NCBI RefSeq assembly: GCF_001647715.1 | Contig: NZ_CP015600.1 | Coordinates: 5,332,001 to 5,396,000 of the forward strand | Length of the DNA: 64,000 nucleotides | From: Pseudomonas antarctica | GTDB lineage: Bacteria; Pseudomonadota; Gammaproteobacteria; Pseudomonadales; Pseudomonadaceae | Direction of reading: 5' to 3' | Shown here: one piece after another, positions 25,193 through 34,804 of the stretch | How the letters are laid out: each line of letters starts with the position of its first letter | How positions within the stretch are numbered: the stretch's first letter is position 1 | Program-made: the position numbers and the translations under genes | The notes under the pieces: model-generated | What the model was told of the DNA's origin: nothing | Seen by the model: the letters and a program-made list of their open reading frames with translations, nothing else | Database searches by the model: none

Positions 25193-25909
25193 ATGTCCGA
25201 TTCTTACACTGAAAAATCCGCCGAAGAGTCCGTAGTCGCCTTGCATTCCAAAGCTGAATACGAAAACGCCATCAATCTTTCACAGCATGTGCCTGCCGCC
25301 AAGATCATCAGCGAAATGGTGCTGGACGCGTTCCACACCTCCAAGGAAAGCGACCAGATCCGCGAATTGCGCGTGGCGATCCGCCAAGCCCACGACGCCT
25401 TTGACGACGACAAGGCCTACGACTTGATGGGCCAGCTCAAGCAACTCAAAGATGCCGAGGCCGCCGACAACATCGCCCTGGAAGACCTCAGCAGCAAATT
25501 CTCGATCAGCCGCATCTTGTCCAGTTTCAAGGACGACCCCGAGTTCCAGGAGCTGGTCTACGGCCTGGCCCTCAAGGTGCTGAACCAGTCCCACCAGGCC
25601 ATCAGCAACCCGAGCGCCGGCAAGAGCAAAGCTGCACGGCCCAAGAAAGAAGCCGAAGTGTTTGTCATCAGCAAGGACGGCATCAGCGTCACGCTGCCGC
25701 TGCGCACGCCGCGCTCCAAGCTCAACGTTGACCGCGAGGCGTTCGAGTTCCTGGGTTTCAGCTTTGTGGGTGAAGGCGATGAAGCGGAGCTCGACGTCGA
25801 AAGCTTTGTGGATAACGCCGGCGCTGAGCAGCCGTTGAGCCGCAAGAGCGTGATTACTGCACTGCAGCAACAGACTGCGTTTGATGGTTACAGCATCGCG
25901 CAGCAGTAA
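25193..25909 (+). CDS. Hypothetical protein, 238 aa
   Basis: A soluble acidic protein with no signal peptide. The N-terminal half is helical and charged (residues about 20-145: ESDQIRELRVAIRQAHDAF, then KAYDLMGQLKQLKDAE). A basic linker, SAGKSKAARPKKEAEV, connects to a C-terminal beta-rich part (VFVISKDGISVTLPLRTPRS, VDREAFEFLGFSF). A basic linker between helical and compact domains recalls nucleoid or adaptor proteins, but I recognise no family. Upstream is an AT-rich stretch with TTTTAATG at the start. Confidence 0.75.
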   Translation: MSDSYTEKSAEESVVALHSKAEYENAINLSQHVPAAKIISEMVLDAFHTSKESDQIRELRVAIRQAHDAFDDDKAYDLMGQLKQLKDAEAADNIALEDLSSKFSISRILSSFKDDPEFQELVYGLALKVLNQSHQAISNPSAGKSKAARPKKEAEVFVISKDGISVTLPLRTPRSKLNVDREAFEFLGFSFVGEGDEAELDVESFVDNAGAEQPLSRKSVITALQQQTAFDGYSIAQQ

Positions 25910-25940
25910 CCCGGTATCTGCAACACAGCTGGACTAAAAA

Positions 25941-26425
25941 TGTGGGAGCTGGCTTGCCTGCGATAGCATCACCGCGGTGTGACGGATACACCGGGGTGCC
26001 TGCATCGCAGCATAGGTATCTACAGATCTTTTTTTACGGGTTGAGTGCCGTGGTTGTCGGGGGGCGCTGAGTACATATCCGTTGTTTGGGGCACGGCTGA
26101 TATGGGTTTCGCCCTTACGGCGACTCACTTTGGAAAAGCCCCAAAGTAAGCAAATGGCTCTTGCCCCACCACTCGGCACCTCGCCTAGGCTCGGTGTGCC
26201 CTCACGCAGGCTTTGGACCGTGGGCCGCCGCCATGGGCCATCCTTGGCCCATCGCGGCTAAACCGGCGTCCTGCCGGTTTACCCACGCTCCAAAGCCTGC
26301 GTTCGGCCAGCGTGGTTAACGGGGCGCCTAAGATCAAGATCAAAAACAAGAGCACGGCGGCCTGGTAGCCGACCTGAGTGGTTAGATCAAAAGCAAAACC
26401 GAGGCGGCCTGACAGCCGACCTGAT
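25941..26425. repeat. REP half-site followed by a long structured intergenic repeat
   Basis: The 567-bp gap between 25909 and 26477 holds no credible gene. It starts with a REP arm (TGTGGGAGCTGGCTTGCCTG at 25941) lacking its full partner. A strongly folded block follows: 14-bp arms 26204-26217 and 26289-26302 are perfect inverses (ACGCAGGCTTTGGA / TCCAAAGCCTGCGT). Inside sit two further hairpins, GGGCCA..TGGCCC and AAACCGGC..GCCGGTTT (26260-26280). A 22-bp near-direct repeat (GGCGGCCTG..AGCCGACCTGA) lies at 26356-26377 and 26403-26424. I recall this block as a dispersed Pseudomonas repeat. Confidence 0.7.
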
Positions 26426-26476
26426 CTTGGAAGCTGAACCCAATCAAATGTGGGTTGCTCAAACAGCTGCATCAGC

Positions 26477-27559
26477 TCAAACAGTCGCTGCAAACACCTC
26501 GCGAAAACGCGCCATCTCCTGCTTGTTCCCCACCGTCACCCGCACCCACTGCGGCCAGTTTTTCCACACCCGCCCGATCAAGACGCCGTGTGCAGCCAGC
26601 TTCTCGATGACCTGCTCCGCCGGTTGCTTCACATCGATCATGAAGCAGTTGCTCTGCGACGCGGTGCAGGTAAACCCTCGGTCCTTGAGCCACGCCACGG
26701 TTTCATCGCGCAACCGGGTGTTGAGCGCCTTGCGTTGCGCCGGCAGCTTGGGGTCTTCCAGGCTCGCCCGGGCGCCGAGCAACGTCGAGGCAGCCGGCAC
26801 GTTGTCGCCGCCGAACACTGCCAGACGCTCCAGCAGTGCCGGGGCGCCGATTGCCAGCCCCAGGCGTGCGCCGGCCATGCCGTATATTTTGGAGAAGGTG
26901 CGCAGCACCAGCAAATCGTCGTGGTCCTTGACCCAACTGACACAGCTTTGGGCGTCGGAGAAGTCGATGTAGGCCTCGTCCACCACCAGCACACTGCCTT
27001 TGGGCTTGTTCGCCAGTGCCTGGCGGATCGCTTCGGTGGGCGTGACGGTGCCGGTCGGATTGTTGGGATTGCACAGGTACAGCATGCCCGCCTGGGGATC
27101 GGCGGCGAGCATGGCTGGCACATCATGGGCGTGACGCGCATCGAGGTTCACTTCCCGCACCGGCGCCTTCCACGACTCGGCCGCCTGGCGCGGCACTTCG
27201 TAGGACGGCGTGGCCATTACCAGCCCGCGGCTCGGGCTGGTAAACGCCAATACGGCATAGCGCAAGGCCGCCATGGAACCGGCAAATACCGCGACCTGTT
27301 CTTCGGCAATGCCTTGCTGGCGGGCAAACAGGCCGGCCAGGGCATACATGTGGCCGTAGGGGTAACGCCCGGAGCTGCCGACGCCGCGCTGCATCGCCTC
27401 GCGAGCGGCGTCCGAGGGGCCATAGGGGCTTTCGTTATAGTTGAGCCGCACCGTGTCAGCCGTTGCCGGTGGCGGGCTGGCAACCGCCCAATCGAGGCGC
27501 CCCAGCACCGGCAAAGCGGCGCCGAAGGCGAGAAGGGACCGGCGACTAACACTGACCAT
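26477..27559 (-). CDS. Tat-exported HisC-like PLP aminotransferase
   Basis: A 360-aa protein from ATG 27559, which has an AAGGAG ribosome site 7 nt upstream. It begins MVSVSRRSLLAFGAALPVLG, a twin-arginine signal followed by a hydrophobic stretch. The mature part is a class I/II HisC-type fold: LNYNESPYGPSDAAREAM, YLCNPNNPTGTVTP, VDEAYIDF and the PLP-lysine motif LRTFSKIYGMAGARLG. Histidinol-phosphate aminotransferases are cytoplasmic, so export implies another job. Periplasmic PLP enzymes of fluorescent pseudomonads (PvdN, PtaA) trim the pyoverdine glutamate side chain. A PtaA-like role is my inference. Confidence 0.85.
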   Translation of the reverse strand: MVSVSRRSLLAFGAALPVLGRLDWAVASPPPATADTVRLNYNESPYGPSDAAREAMQRGVGSSGRYPYGHMYALAGLFARQQGIAEEQVAVFAGSMAALRYAVLAFTSPSRGLVMATPSYEVPRQAAESWKAPVREVNLDARHAHDVPAMLAADPQAGMLYLCNPNNPTGTVTPTEAIRQALANKPKGSVLVVDEAYIDFSDAQSCVSWVKDHDDLLVLRTFSKIYGMAGARLGLAIGAPALLERLAVFGGDNVPAASTLLGARASLEDPKLPAQRKALNTRLRDETVAWLKDRGFTCTASQSNCFMIDVKQPAEQVIEKLAAHGVLIGRVWKNWPQWVRVTVGNKQEMARFREVFAATV

Positions 27560-27636
27560 GGGGCTACTCCTTGTAGGCGGGTGATGAATTCGCACAGCAC
27601 GTACAAAGGAGTATGACGAGGCAGGTGTCGGCTGAT

Positions 27637-28335
27637 TTAGCTCAGCTGCAGCTTCTGCTTCAGGCTCTGCATGACATCCGCCTTGTTCTGCAGGTAGTCA
27701 CTCAAGCCTCGCGCGCGCAGGTTGCACGCGTCGCAATTACCGCAACCGGCGCCAATGATGCCGTTGTAGCAGGTCAGGGTCTGGTGCTGAACCAGCTCCA
27801 GTTGGTGGTGGTAGTCAGCCAGCGCCCAGGTCTCGGCCTTGTTCAGCCACATCAGCGGGGTGTCCAGGCGCAGCGTGTAATCCATACCCAGTTCAAGTGC
27901 CTTGTTCAGCGCCTTGACGAACTCATCCCGGCAATCGGGGTAGCCCGAGAAGTCGGTTTCGCACACGCCGGTAATCACGGTTTCAGCTTTAACCTGATAG
28001 GCGTAGATCGACGCCAAGGTCAGGAACAGAATATTGCGGCCCGGCACAAAGGTGCTTGGCAGGCTTTCGCCTGAGCTGTTCACGGTCGGCACGGGAATGT
28101 TGTCGCGGGTCAGGCTGCTGATGGCCAACTCGTTGAGCAAGGACACGTCCATCACTTTATGAACGGTTGCCCCCAGTTGTTGTGCCAAGCGCTGTGCGAC
28201 TTCAACTTCCGCCACATGACGCTGGCCATAATCGAAGGTAATGCAGTGCACCTCGTCATACAGCGGCAGCGCCTGGATCAAGCAGGTGGTCGAATCCTGC
28301 CCGCCACTGAAGACCATAACGGCTTTTTTACTCAT
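27637..28335 (-). CDS. queC: 7-cyano-7-deazaguanine (preQ0) synthase QueC
   Basis: A 232-aa protein from ATG 28335 (AGGAAG ribosome site). The PP-loop ATP-binding motif [18 protein letters not shown] lies at residues about 5-22. The zinc site near the C-terminus is [10 protein letters not shown] plus an upstream Cys ([10 protein letters not shown]). [19 protein letters not shown] is diagnostic. QueC converts 7-carboxy-7-deazaguanine to preQ0 in queuosine synthesis, upstream of QueA at the left window edge. queE is not adjacent, so this may be a stand-alone or second copy. Confidence 0.96.
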   Translation of the reverse strand: MSKKAVMVFSGGQDSTTCLIQALPLYDEVHCITFDYGQRHVAEVEVAQRLAQQLGATVHKVMDVSLLNELAISSLTRDNIPVPTVNSSGESLPSTFVPGRNILFLTLASIYAYQVKAETVITGVCETDFSGYPDCRDEFVKALNKALELGMDYTLRLDTPLMWLNKAETWALADYHHQLELVQHQTLTCYNGIIGAGCGNCDACNLRARGLSDYLQNKADVMQSLKQKLQLS

Positions 28336-28388
28336 CACGTTGCTTCCTGCATTTGTAGAAGGTGGGAATAGTTTAAAGGGCATGCCAT

Positions 28389-28425
28389 AAAAAACCCCGC
28401 GCTTCTTGCGAAGGCGGGGTTTTTT
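28389..28425 (-). terminator. Rho-independent terminator of the cyo operon
   Basis: The GC-rich stem AACCCCGC / GCGGGGTT is flanked by an A-run at 28389-28394 and a T-run at 28420-28425, so it is bidirectional in form. It lies 14 bp after the cyoE stop and before queC, separating the two transcripts. Confidence 0.9.
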
Positions 28426-28438
28426 AATGCTTGAACGA

Positions 28439-29326
28439 TCAGTGAGCGTAGGTCAGCAACAGCTCTTTCGGCACTTGGAAATCCAGGGACATCATCACGC
28501 TGAGCGCGGTGATGGTGAAGATCGAGAACACGAACAGCTTGCGCGCCCAGACAGTGTCATCCACTGCCTTGTAGCCGGTCCAGGCCATGTACAACCAGTA
28601 CATGCCCATGGCGGCGGCGACGGCGAGGTAGCTCATGCCGGCGTAGCCACTGAAGGTCAACATCAAGGTCGCCACAAGGAAGGCCAGGATGTAGAGCAGG
28701 ATGTGTTTCTTGGCAACCTGGATGCCACGCTTGACCGGCAGGACCGGAATCGAAGCAGCCAGGTAGTCATTGAAGCGGAAGATCGCGATGGCATAGGAAT
28801 GCGGCATCTGCCACAGGCTGAACATCACCAGCAGCACCAGCGCGGCCATGTCGAAGCTATTGGTTACAGCCACATAACCAATCACCGGCGGCATCGCCCC
28901 CGACAGACTGCCCACCAGCGTGCCGTGAACCGACTTGCGCTTGAGGTACAGGCTGTAAAGGCCGACGTAGATGACAAATCCGATCACGGCAAACAGCGCC
29001 GCCAACGGGTTGGCCACCTTGTACAACAGTGCCACACCGGCAACACCCAGGACGGTCGCGTAGATCAGTGCCAGTTTCAGGGAGATAAGGCCCTGGACCA
29101 GCACACGATTCTTGGTGCGTTCCATCTTGATATCAATGTCGCGGTCGATGCAGTTGTTGAACACGCAACCGGAAGCTACCACCAGGGACGTACCGATCAT
29201 TGCCGCCAGGAAGATGGCCAGATCGACATGTCCCTTGGAGGCCAGGAAGAAACCGCCTGCCACAGAAAGCACGTTACCGAAAATGATCCCCGGTTTGGTG
29301 ATTTGGATAAAGTGCTTAAGCGACAT
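28439..29326 (-). CDS. cyoE: Protoheme IX farnesyltransferase CyoE (heme O synthase)
   Basis: A 295-aa polytopic protein with about nine hydrophobic helices. The prenyltransferase motif [18 protein letters not shown] lies at residues about 58-75, and the second Asp-rich loop [20 protein letters not shown] follows. It adds a farnesyl group to protoheme, giving heme O for the bo3 oxidase. It is the last gene of the cyoABCDE operon, 11 bp after cyoD. Confidence 0.97.
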   Translation of the reverse strand: MSLKHFIQITKPGIIFGNVLSVAGGFFLASKGHVDLAIFLAAMIGTSLVVASGCVFNNCIDRDIDIKMERTKNRVLVQGLISLKLALIYATVLGVAGVALLYKVANPLAALFAVIGFVIYVGLYSLYLKRKSVHGTLVGSLSGAMPPVIGYVAVTNSFDMAALVLLVMFSLWQMPHSYAIAIFRFNDYLAASIPVLPVKRGIQVAKKHILLYILAFLVATLMLTFSGYAGMSYLAVAAAMGMYWLYMAWTGYKAVDDTVWARKLFVFSIFTITALSVMMSLDFQVPKELLLTYAH

Positions 29327-29337
29327 CGGGTCTTACC

Positions 29338-29679
29338 TCACTTCGCCATCATGAACGTATGGATGCTGAACATGATCCATATCGACAGGCCAACCAGCAG
29401 CAGGATCACAAGACCTGCGAACACGAATGCAATCACGTTATCGCGCTGCTCTTTGGAGCGATCCAGGTGCAGGAAGTACACCAGGTGAACCAGAACCTGA
29501 ATCACCGCGAACGCCAGAACGATCATCAAGGTGATCGACTTCGGCAAGGTTGGGTACATCACCAGGCCGAACGGGATCAGGGTCAGGATTACCGACAGGA
29601 TGAAGCCGATAGCGTAAGACTTTACGCTGCCGTGGCTCGCATCATGGCTGTCATGGTCATGGGAGTGTGCATTAGCCAT
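29338..29679 (-). CDS. cyoD: Cytochrome bo3 ubiquinol oxidase subunit IV CyoD
   Basis: A 113-aa protein. It has a His/Asp-rich N-terminus ([18 protein letters not shown]) and three transmembrane helices (about residues 22-44, 49-71, 83-105). KSYAIGFILSVILTLIPF and HLVYFLHLDRSKEQRDN are typical CyoD segments. Its start overlaps the cyoC stop by one base. It assists oxidase assembly. Confidence 0.96.
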   Translation of the reverse strand: MANAHSHDHDSHDASHGSVKSYAIGFILSVILTLIPFGLVMYPTLPKSITLMIVLAFAVIQVLVHLVYFLHLDRSKEQRDNVIAFVFAGLVILLLVGLSIWIMFSIHTFMMAK

Positions 29680-30305
29680 TACAGGGTCCCCATCAAGTAG
29701 ACGACGGTGAATACGCAGATCCAGACCACGTCCAGGAAGTGCCAGAACAGGCTCAGGCAGCTCAGGCGGGTCTTGTTGGTGTTGGTCAGGCCGTGTTTAT
29801 TGACCTGATACATCATCACCGCCATCCACAGCAGGCCGGCAGATACGTGCAGACCGTGGGTGCCTACCAGCGTGAAGAACGCAGACAGGAAGCCGGAACG
29901 GTGCGGGCCGTAGCCTTCGGAGATCAGCAGGTGGAACTCGTTGACCTCCATGCCGATGAAGCCCAGGCCGAACAGGAAGGTCAGTGCCAACCAGCTCAGG
30001 ACGCCTTTCTTGCTGCCCTTGTAGAAGGCCAGCATGGCGAAGCCGTAGGTGATCGAACTGAACAACAGCAAGGCGGTTTCGCCGAGCACGTAAGGCAGTT
30101 CGAAGATGTCGTGGCCCGACGGGCCACCCGCTACGTTGTTTACCAGTACCGCGTACACCGCGAAGATCGACGCAAACAAGATGCAGTCGGTCATCAGGTA
30201 GAGCCAGAAACCGAAAACGGTCATCGGCCCCGAGTCGTGGTGATGGTCATCGTGCCCATGGTCATCGACATGGGCGTGTCCAGCATTGGTCACTAAGTTC
30301 GACAT
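29679..30305 (-). CDS. cyoC: Cytochrome bo3 ubiquinol oxidase subunit III CyoC
   Basis: A 208-aa protein with five transmembrane helices after a His-rich N-terminus ([16 protein letters not shown]). [19 protein letters not shown] and [16 protein letters not shown] match subunit III of heme-copper oxidases. It lies between cyoB (3-bp gap) and cyoD (1-bp overlap). Confidence 0.97.
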   Translation of the reverse strand: MSNLVTNAGHAHVDDHGHDDHHHDSGPMTVFGFWLYLMTDCILFASIFAVYAVLVNNVAGGPSGHDIFELPYVLGETALLLFSSITYGFAMLAFYKGSKKGVLSWLALTFLFGLGFIGMEVNEFHLLISEGYGPHRSGFLSAFFTLVGTHGLHVSAGLLWMAVMMYQVNKHGLTNTNKTRLSCLSLFWHFLDVVWICVFTVVYLMGTL

Positions 30306-30308
30306 GGT

Positions 30309-32327
30309 TTAAGCCTGTTCCAACGAGGTTTCTACACGGTTGGCCGGGATTTTCTTCTCGGCTACCAGGCGAGCGTGTTGCTCGGCTTCGATGCGCTCGA
30401 TCGTTTCGACCGGCACCATGTAGCCTTGATCATCACGGGCAGCGTGAATGATGAAGTAACCGATAGTGCCAACCAGGCCCACGATTGCCAGCCACCAGAT
30501 GTGCCAGATCATCGCGAAACCGAACACGGTCAACAGCGCACCCATCACCACGCCAGTGGCGGTGTTGTTTGGCATGTGGATCGGCTCGTAGTGCTTGGGC
30601 TGCTGGTACGCAGTACCGTCTTCCTTCGCTTCGGTGAACGCATCGATCGTGTTCGCAGTAGGAATCACAGCGAAGTTGTAGAACGGCGGTGGCGACGAAG
30701 TCGACCATTCCAGGGTGTGGCCATTCCATGGGTCGCCGGATTCGCACATGTTCTGCTTGCGATCACGCACGCTCACATACAGTTGGATCAGCTGGCAGGC
30801 GATACCCGCAGCAATCATCACCGCACCGAACATGGCGACGTACAGGTACGGCACCCACTCAGGGTTGGTCGTAGCGTTCAGACGACGGGTCATGCCCATG
30901 AAGCCCAGAGCGTAGAGCGGCATGAACGCAACGAAGAAGCCCGAGATCCACAACCAGAATGCAGCCTTGCCCCAGCCTTCGTGCAGCTTGAAGCCGAACG
31001 CTTTCGGGAAGTAGAAGCTGAAACCAGCGATGTAACCGAATACAGCACCACCGATGATCACGTTGTGGAAGTGAGCGATCACGAACAGGCTGTTATGCAG
31101 TACGAAGTCAGCACCCGGGATGGCCAGCAGTACGCCAGTCATGCCGCCGATGGCGAAGGTCACCATGAAGCCCAGGGTCCACAGAACCTGGCTGGTGATA
31201 CGCAGACGGCCGTGGTAGATGGTGAATAGCCAGTTGAATAGCTTCACCCCCGTCGGGATGGAAATCAGCATCGTCGCCAGGCCGAAGAAGGCGTTGACGC
31301 TTGCCCCCGAGCCCATGGTGAAGAAGTGGTGCAGCCAAACCATGAAGCCCAGTACGGAGATCGCGCCGGAGGCGTAGACCATCGAGTGGTGACCGAACAG
31401 GCGCTTGCCGGTAAAGGTCGAGATCACTTCAGAGAAGATACCGAACGCTGGCAGGATCAGGATGTACACCTCAGGGTGACCCCATGCCCAGAACAGGTTC
31501 ACGTACATCATTGGATTGCCACCAAGTTCGTTGGTGAAAATGTGGAAATCCAGGTAACGGTCAAGCGACAGCAGCGCCATGGTAGCGGCCAGGATCGGGA
31601 ACGAAGCCACGATCAGGACGTTGGCCCAGGTGCAGGTCCAGGTGAAGATCGGCATGTCCATCAGTTTCATGCCAGGGGCGCGCATTTTCAGGACGGTGGC
31701 CAGGAAGTTGACCCCCGTCAGTGTCGTCCCGAGTCCTGATAACTGTAGCGCCCAGATGTAGTAGTCCACACCTACGCCAGGGCTGTACTGGATACCCGAC
31801 AATGGCGGATACGCAACCCAACCGGTCTTGGCGAATTCGCCGACGCCCAGCGACAGGTTGATCAGCACAACGCCGGACACCAGCAGCCAGAAGCTCAGGG
31901 AGTTCAGGAACGGATAGGCAACGTCACGCGCACCGATCTGCAGCGGCAAGGCAAGGTTCATCAAGCCGGTGAAGAATGGCATCGCCATGAAGATGATCAT
32001 GATCACACCGTGAGCGGTGAAGATCTGGTCATAGTGTTCAGGCGGCAGGTAGCCAGGCGAACCCTCGGTGGCCATGGCCAACTGGGTACGCATCATGATG
32101 GCGTCGGCAAAACCACGCAGCAGCATGACCATGGCAACGATGACGTACATGACACCGATTTTCTTGTGGTCGACAGACGTCAACCACTCGGTCCACAGGT
32201 AGGTCCATTTCTTGAAATACGTGATTGCAGCAAACAGTGCCAGACCACCCAGCGCGATCATGGCGATGGTCACCATCACGATCGGCTCGTGGAACGGGAC
32301 CGCATCCCAACTTAATTTACCAAACAT
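30309..32327 (-). CDS. cyoB: Cytochrome bo3 ubiquinol oxidase subunit I CyoB
   Basis: A 672-aa catalytic subunit. Conserved elements include [19 protein letters not shown] (low-spin heme His), [19 protein letters not shown] (the Cu-B His and cross-linked Tyr), [10 protein letters not shown] (the His pair on Cu-B) and [12 protein letters not shown] (heme ligands). It reduces oxygen to water and pumps protons at low redox potential. The start at 32327 is 3 bp after the cyoA stop. The length is usual for CyoB. Confidence 0.98.
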   Translation of the reverse strand: MFGKLSWDAVPFHEPIVMVTIAMIALGGLALFAAITYFKKWTYLWTEWLTSVDHKKIGVMYVIVAMVMLLRGFADAIMMRTQLAMATEGSPGYLPPEHYDQIFTAHGVIMIIFMAMPFFTGLMNLALPLQIGARDVAYPFLNSLSFWLLVSGVVLINLSLGVGEFAKTGWVAYPPLSGIQYSPGVGVDYYIWALQLSGLGTTLTGVNFLATVLKMRAPGMKLMDMPIFTWTCTWANVLIVASFPILAATMALLSLDRYLDFHIFTNELGGNPMMYVNLFWAWGHPEVYILILPAFGIFSEVISTFTGKRLFGHHSMVYASGAISVLGFMVWLHHFFTMGSGASVNAFFGLATMLISIPTGVKLFNWLFTIYHGRLRITSQVLWTLGFMVTFAIGGMTGVLLAIPGADFVLHNSLFVIAHFHNVIIGGAVFGYIAGFSFYFPKAFGFKLHEGWGKAAFWLWISGFFVAFMPLYALGFMGMTRRLNATTNPEWVPYLYVAMFGAVMIAAGIACQLIQLYVSVRDRKQNMCESGDPWNGHTLEWSTSSPPPFYNFAVIPTANTIDAFTEAKEDGTAYQQPKHYEPIHMPNNTATGVVMGALLTVFGFAMIWHIWWLAIVGLVGTIGYFIIHAARDDQGYMVPVETIERIEAEQHARLVAEKKIPANRVETSLEQA

Positions 32328-32330
32328 CGT

Positions 32331-33272
32331 TTACTCCTCTGCCCCAGCAGTTGAATGCGAGCCCGTGTCAGAACCTTCAACCACGGCCACTTCTTTCTTC
32401 TCGTGCTTGACCGGCTTGCCTGGCTTCATACCTTCGTACTTGTCGACGATTTTCTGAAACAGGTCCGGCGTGTACGCGGAGTACAGAGCGGCTGGGTTGT
32501 TCTGGCTTGGTTTGGCAAGGGCATCGTATTCAGCTTGATCAAGCTGTTTAGGTGCGGCCTTGACTTTGGCTACCCAGGCGTCGAAATCTTCCTGGCTTGT
32601 CGAGATCGCTTTGAATTTCATGCCGGTGAAGCCAGCGCCGCTATAGTTGGCGGAGATGCCTTCCATTTCAGCTTTCTGGTTGGCGATCAGGTGCAGCTTG
32701 GTCTGCATGCCTGCCATTGCGTAGATCTGGCCGCCCAGAGCTGGGATGAAGAACGAGTTCATCACGGCGTCGGAGGTGATCTTGAAGTTCAGCGGAGTGT
32801 GTTCCGGGAACTGGATTTCGTTAACAGTGGCGATACCCAGGTCCGGGTAGATGAACAGCCACTTCCAGTCCAGCGCAACCACTTCGATGTTGATCGGCTT
32901 GACGTCGGATTCCAGCGGACGGTACGGGTCCAGTGCGTGGGTGGACTTGTAGGTCACATAACCCAGGGCAATGATGATGAGGATCGGCACCAGCCACACT
33001 GCGACTTCGATCTTGGTGGAGTGCGACCACTTCGGCGCGTAGGTCGCGCTGGTGTTCGACGCACGGTATTTCCAGGCGAAGGCGAAGGTCATGATGATCA
33101 CGGGGACCACGACCAGCAGCATCAGCAGGGTGGCGGTGATGATCAGGTTTCGTTCATCCAGACCGACCTGTCCTTTTGGGTCGAGCAAGGTCCACTTGCA
33201 GCCTCCCAGCATTAACATCATGCCAAGCAGCGGCAAAAAGCCTAGTAATCGGGGGTACCTGTTTTTACTCAT
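32331..33272 (-). CDS. cyoA: Cytochrome bo3 ubiquinol oxidase subunit II CyoA
   Basis: A 313-aa lipoprotein from ATG 33272; the open frame upstream to 33326 is not the natural start. The signal ends in the lipobox LMLGGC (lipidated Cys near residue 25). Two transmembrane helices follow, then the periplasmic cupredoxin-like domain with VVALDWKWLFIYPDLGIATV and MAGMQTKLHLIANQ. As usual for quinol oxidases, the Cu-A ligands are absent. It is the first gene of the operon. The 740-bp upstream gap contains its promoter. Confidence 0.97.
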   Translation of the reverse strand: MSKNRYPRLLGFLPLLGMMLMLGGCKWTLLDPKGQVGLDERNLIITATLLMLLVVVPVIIMTFAFAWKYRASNTSATYAPKWSHSTKIEVAVWLVPILIIIALGYVTYKSTHALDPYRPLESDVKPINIEVVALDWKWLFIYPDLGIATVNEIQFPEHTPLNFKITSDAVMNSFFIPALGGQIYAMAGMQTKLHLIANQKAEMEGISANYSGAGFTGMKFKAISTSQEDFDAWVAKVKAAPKQLDQAEYDALAKPSQNNPAALYSAYTPDLFQKIVDKYEGMKPGKPVKHEKKEVAVVEGSDTGSHSTAGAEE

Positions 33273-34011
33273 CTCACGACCTCTAAAGCAGCTTGCGCAA
33301 TGCAGTTGGGTTTTGATCGCCAACACTTCACCCTGCCAAGGGTTGGCATTTCTCTTCGATTGAATAAGAGCCTGCCCGGCACGCCATAAATGGACGTTTC
33401 ACGGACCTGCGGTGAGTTCTTATTCGATTTCGTGGTTAAAGGCCTTGTTACAGACCAATTCCATTTGGTGCGGAAAGTTGAAAGGCTGCCGGAACCTGGG
33501 GTCGCACAGAGCCATCCATCTGCCCCTCGACCGCTCCAATGCTCAAATATTGAACAGCACCGGACATCCAGTGCGGGCGATTGTAGTTAGCTAGCGATGT
33601 ATAAACCATGTCTTATAAAGAAATAATTTTTATCGATTCCAGCAACAATCCTTCACCATTCCTGCAAAGGTTCGCGATCTTATCGTGTTGGATTCTCCAC
33701 AAAAACCACAAAAATTGCCGTGTTATTGAGCACAGCCCCTCAACCCTTACACGCTGTAAGGGCATGCAAAACGCATCCAAGTCCCCATAATACAAGGCAT
33801 TCGGACATCACCGAACGGCTCGAACCATGCGGCACTCGCGGCATCATTCAAACCACGAACTGACAGCACAATTTGGCCGTGTGGCGCAAATTTAAGGGCA
33901 GGCCCGACGCACCAGAAACGTCCTGCGGCGGCTTCCGTGTGACAACATGTCGCACGCTGCGCGCACCTCAAGTTGCCCCTCGTCACAGCGCTTTCACAAA
34001 TCCCTACAAAC
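33273..34011. other. 739-bp upstream region of cyoABCDE with regulatory structure
   Basis: No credible gene: the only open frames are two opposed 60-codon ones at 33608-33795 and short GC-poor ones. Two features stand out. A perfect 19-bp palindrome, CCCTTACA-CGC-TGTAAGGG, lies at 33744-33762. TTGAT-CGCC-AACAC at 33313-33326, 41 bp before cyoA, matches one half of an ANR/FNR box (TTGAT-N4-ATCAA). The 33600-33730 part is clearly AT-richer than its surroundings. cyo in Pseudomonas is known to be oxygen- and iron-controlled, so a long regulatory region is expected. Confidence 0.5.
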
Positions 34012-34052
34012 AAAAACGCCCCGGCCTTCCTTCAAGGAGGACCGGGGCGTTT
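34012..34052 (-). terminator. Rho-independent terminator of dsbB
   Basis: On the minus strand the stem AAACGCCCCGGTCCTCC / GGAAGGCCGGGGCGTTT (one mismatch) encloses TTGA and runs into TTTTTG. It starts 12 bp after the dsbB stop. Confidence 0.92.
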
Positions 34053-34064
34053 CAGTGAACGGGC

Positions 34065-34571
34065 TCAGGCGTTGGGTCGACGATTCCGGTAAATGCCCAG
34101 TGGCACCAGAATCACCGTCAGCACGAACGCCACCAGCGCCCATTGCGCCAGCGACAGGCCGAGGATCGGCGGGTACGGCGTGCTGCAGAAGCCATCGACC
34201 TGGAACCCCAGCGGGAACACCTTGGCCAGCGGCAAGTCATCAACAATCGGCTGCAGCACATCGATGCCGCAGCTGACTTGCGGGAAGAACTGGGTGTACA
34301 CATGGTGGCCGGCCGCAGCGACGCCGCCCAGCGCACTGAGTACGACCAACCCTTCAAACAGCGTGACTGCGCCTTTGCGGCGCATTGCAGCCCCGATGAA
34401 CGCAAATACCGCAATCAATAACAAGGCATAGCGCTGCAAAATGCACAGCGGGCACGGCGCCTCGCCCAACACGACTTGCATGTACAGCGCACCGCCGATC
34501 AGCGCCAGGCAGATGATGCCCAGCAACACCAGAAAGCGCCGCTCCCTGCCTATACGCAATTCGTCACTCAT
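34065..34571 (-). CDS. dsbB: Disulfide bond formation protein DsbB
   Basis: A 168-aa membrane protein with four transmembrane helices. The first periplasmic pair is the CPLC motif (APCPLCILQRYAL, residues about 39-52). The second pair is Cys in FFPQVSCGID and in VDGFCSTPYP. It reoxidises DsbA and passes electrons to quinone, which fits its position beside the quinol oxidase operon. It starts MSDELRIGRERRF. Monocistronic by its own terminator. Confidence 0.95.
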   Translation of the reverse strand: MSDELRIGRERRFLVLLGIICLALIGGALYMQVVLGEAPCPLCILQRYALLLIAVFAFIGAAMRRKGAVTLFEGLVVLSALGGVAAAGHHVYTQFFPQVSCGIDVLQPIVDDLPLAKVFPLGFQVDGFCSTPYPPILGLSLAQWALVAFVLTVILVPLGIYRNRRPNA

Positions 34572-34689
34572 CCCCGTTTCCCTTTACCTGATTATGGTTT
34601 ATGCCTGATGGCCGCAAGTTTACACACAGGGGATGGTTAAAACAGAAGGGGGTTAACAGCGGATTAATCAGGGGGAAATGGAGGAGCAA

Positions 34690-34779
34690 TGTGGGAGCGG
34701 GCTTGCTCGCGAAGGCGGCGTGTCAGTCGACATTTTAAGTGACTGATCCACCGCTTTCGCGAGCAAGCCCGCTCCCACA
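34690..34779. repeat. REPIN between dsbB and hmp
   Basis: The arms TGTGGGAGCGGGCTTGCTCG and CGAGCAAGCCCGCTCCCACA are perfect inverses, with a roughly 50-nt spacer (GAAGGCGGCGTGTCAGTCGA and onward). The spacer differs from that of the identical pair at 12691 and 37722. Confidence 0.93.
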
Positions 34780-34804
34780 ATTGGGCAGCGTCGTTTCCGG
34801 ACAA

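Noticed and set aside
25941..26425. CRISPR-like repetition
   Set aside because: The repeats are few, unevenly spaced and part of a REP or dispersed repeat; no regular spacers and no cas genes.
26185..26493. 102-codon minus-strand ORF beside the Tat-aminotransferase gene
   Set aside because: It lies almost wholly in the structured repeat block, reads through hairpin arms, overlaps the aminotransferase stop and has no ribosome site.
28406..29488. 360-codon plus-strand frame opposite cyoE
   Set aside because: Composition dominated by His, Gln and Asp, typical of the antisense of a membrane protein; cyoE is certain.
33608..33795. Two opposed 60-codon ORFs upstream of the cyo operon
   Set aside because: They occupy the same AT-rich DNA on opposite strands, lack ribosome sites and contain the 19-bp palindrome; chance frames.
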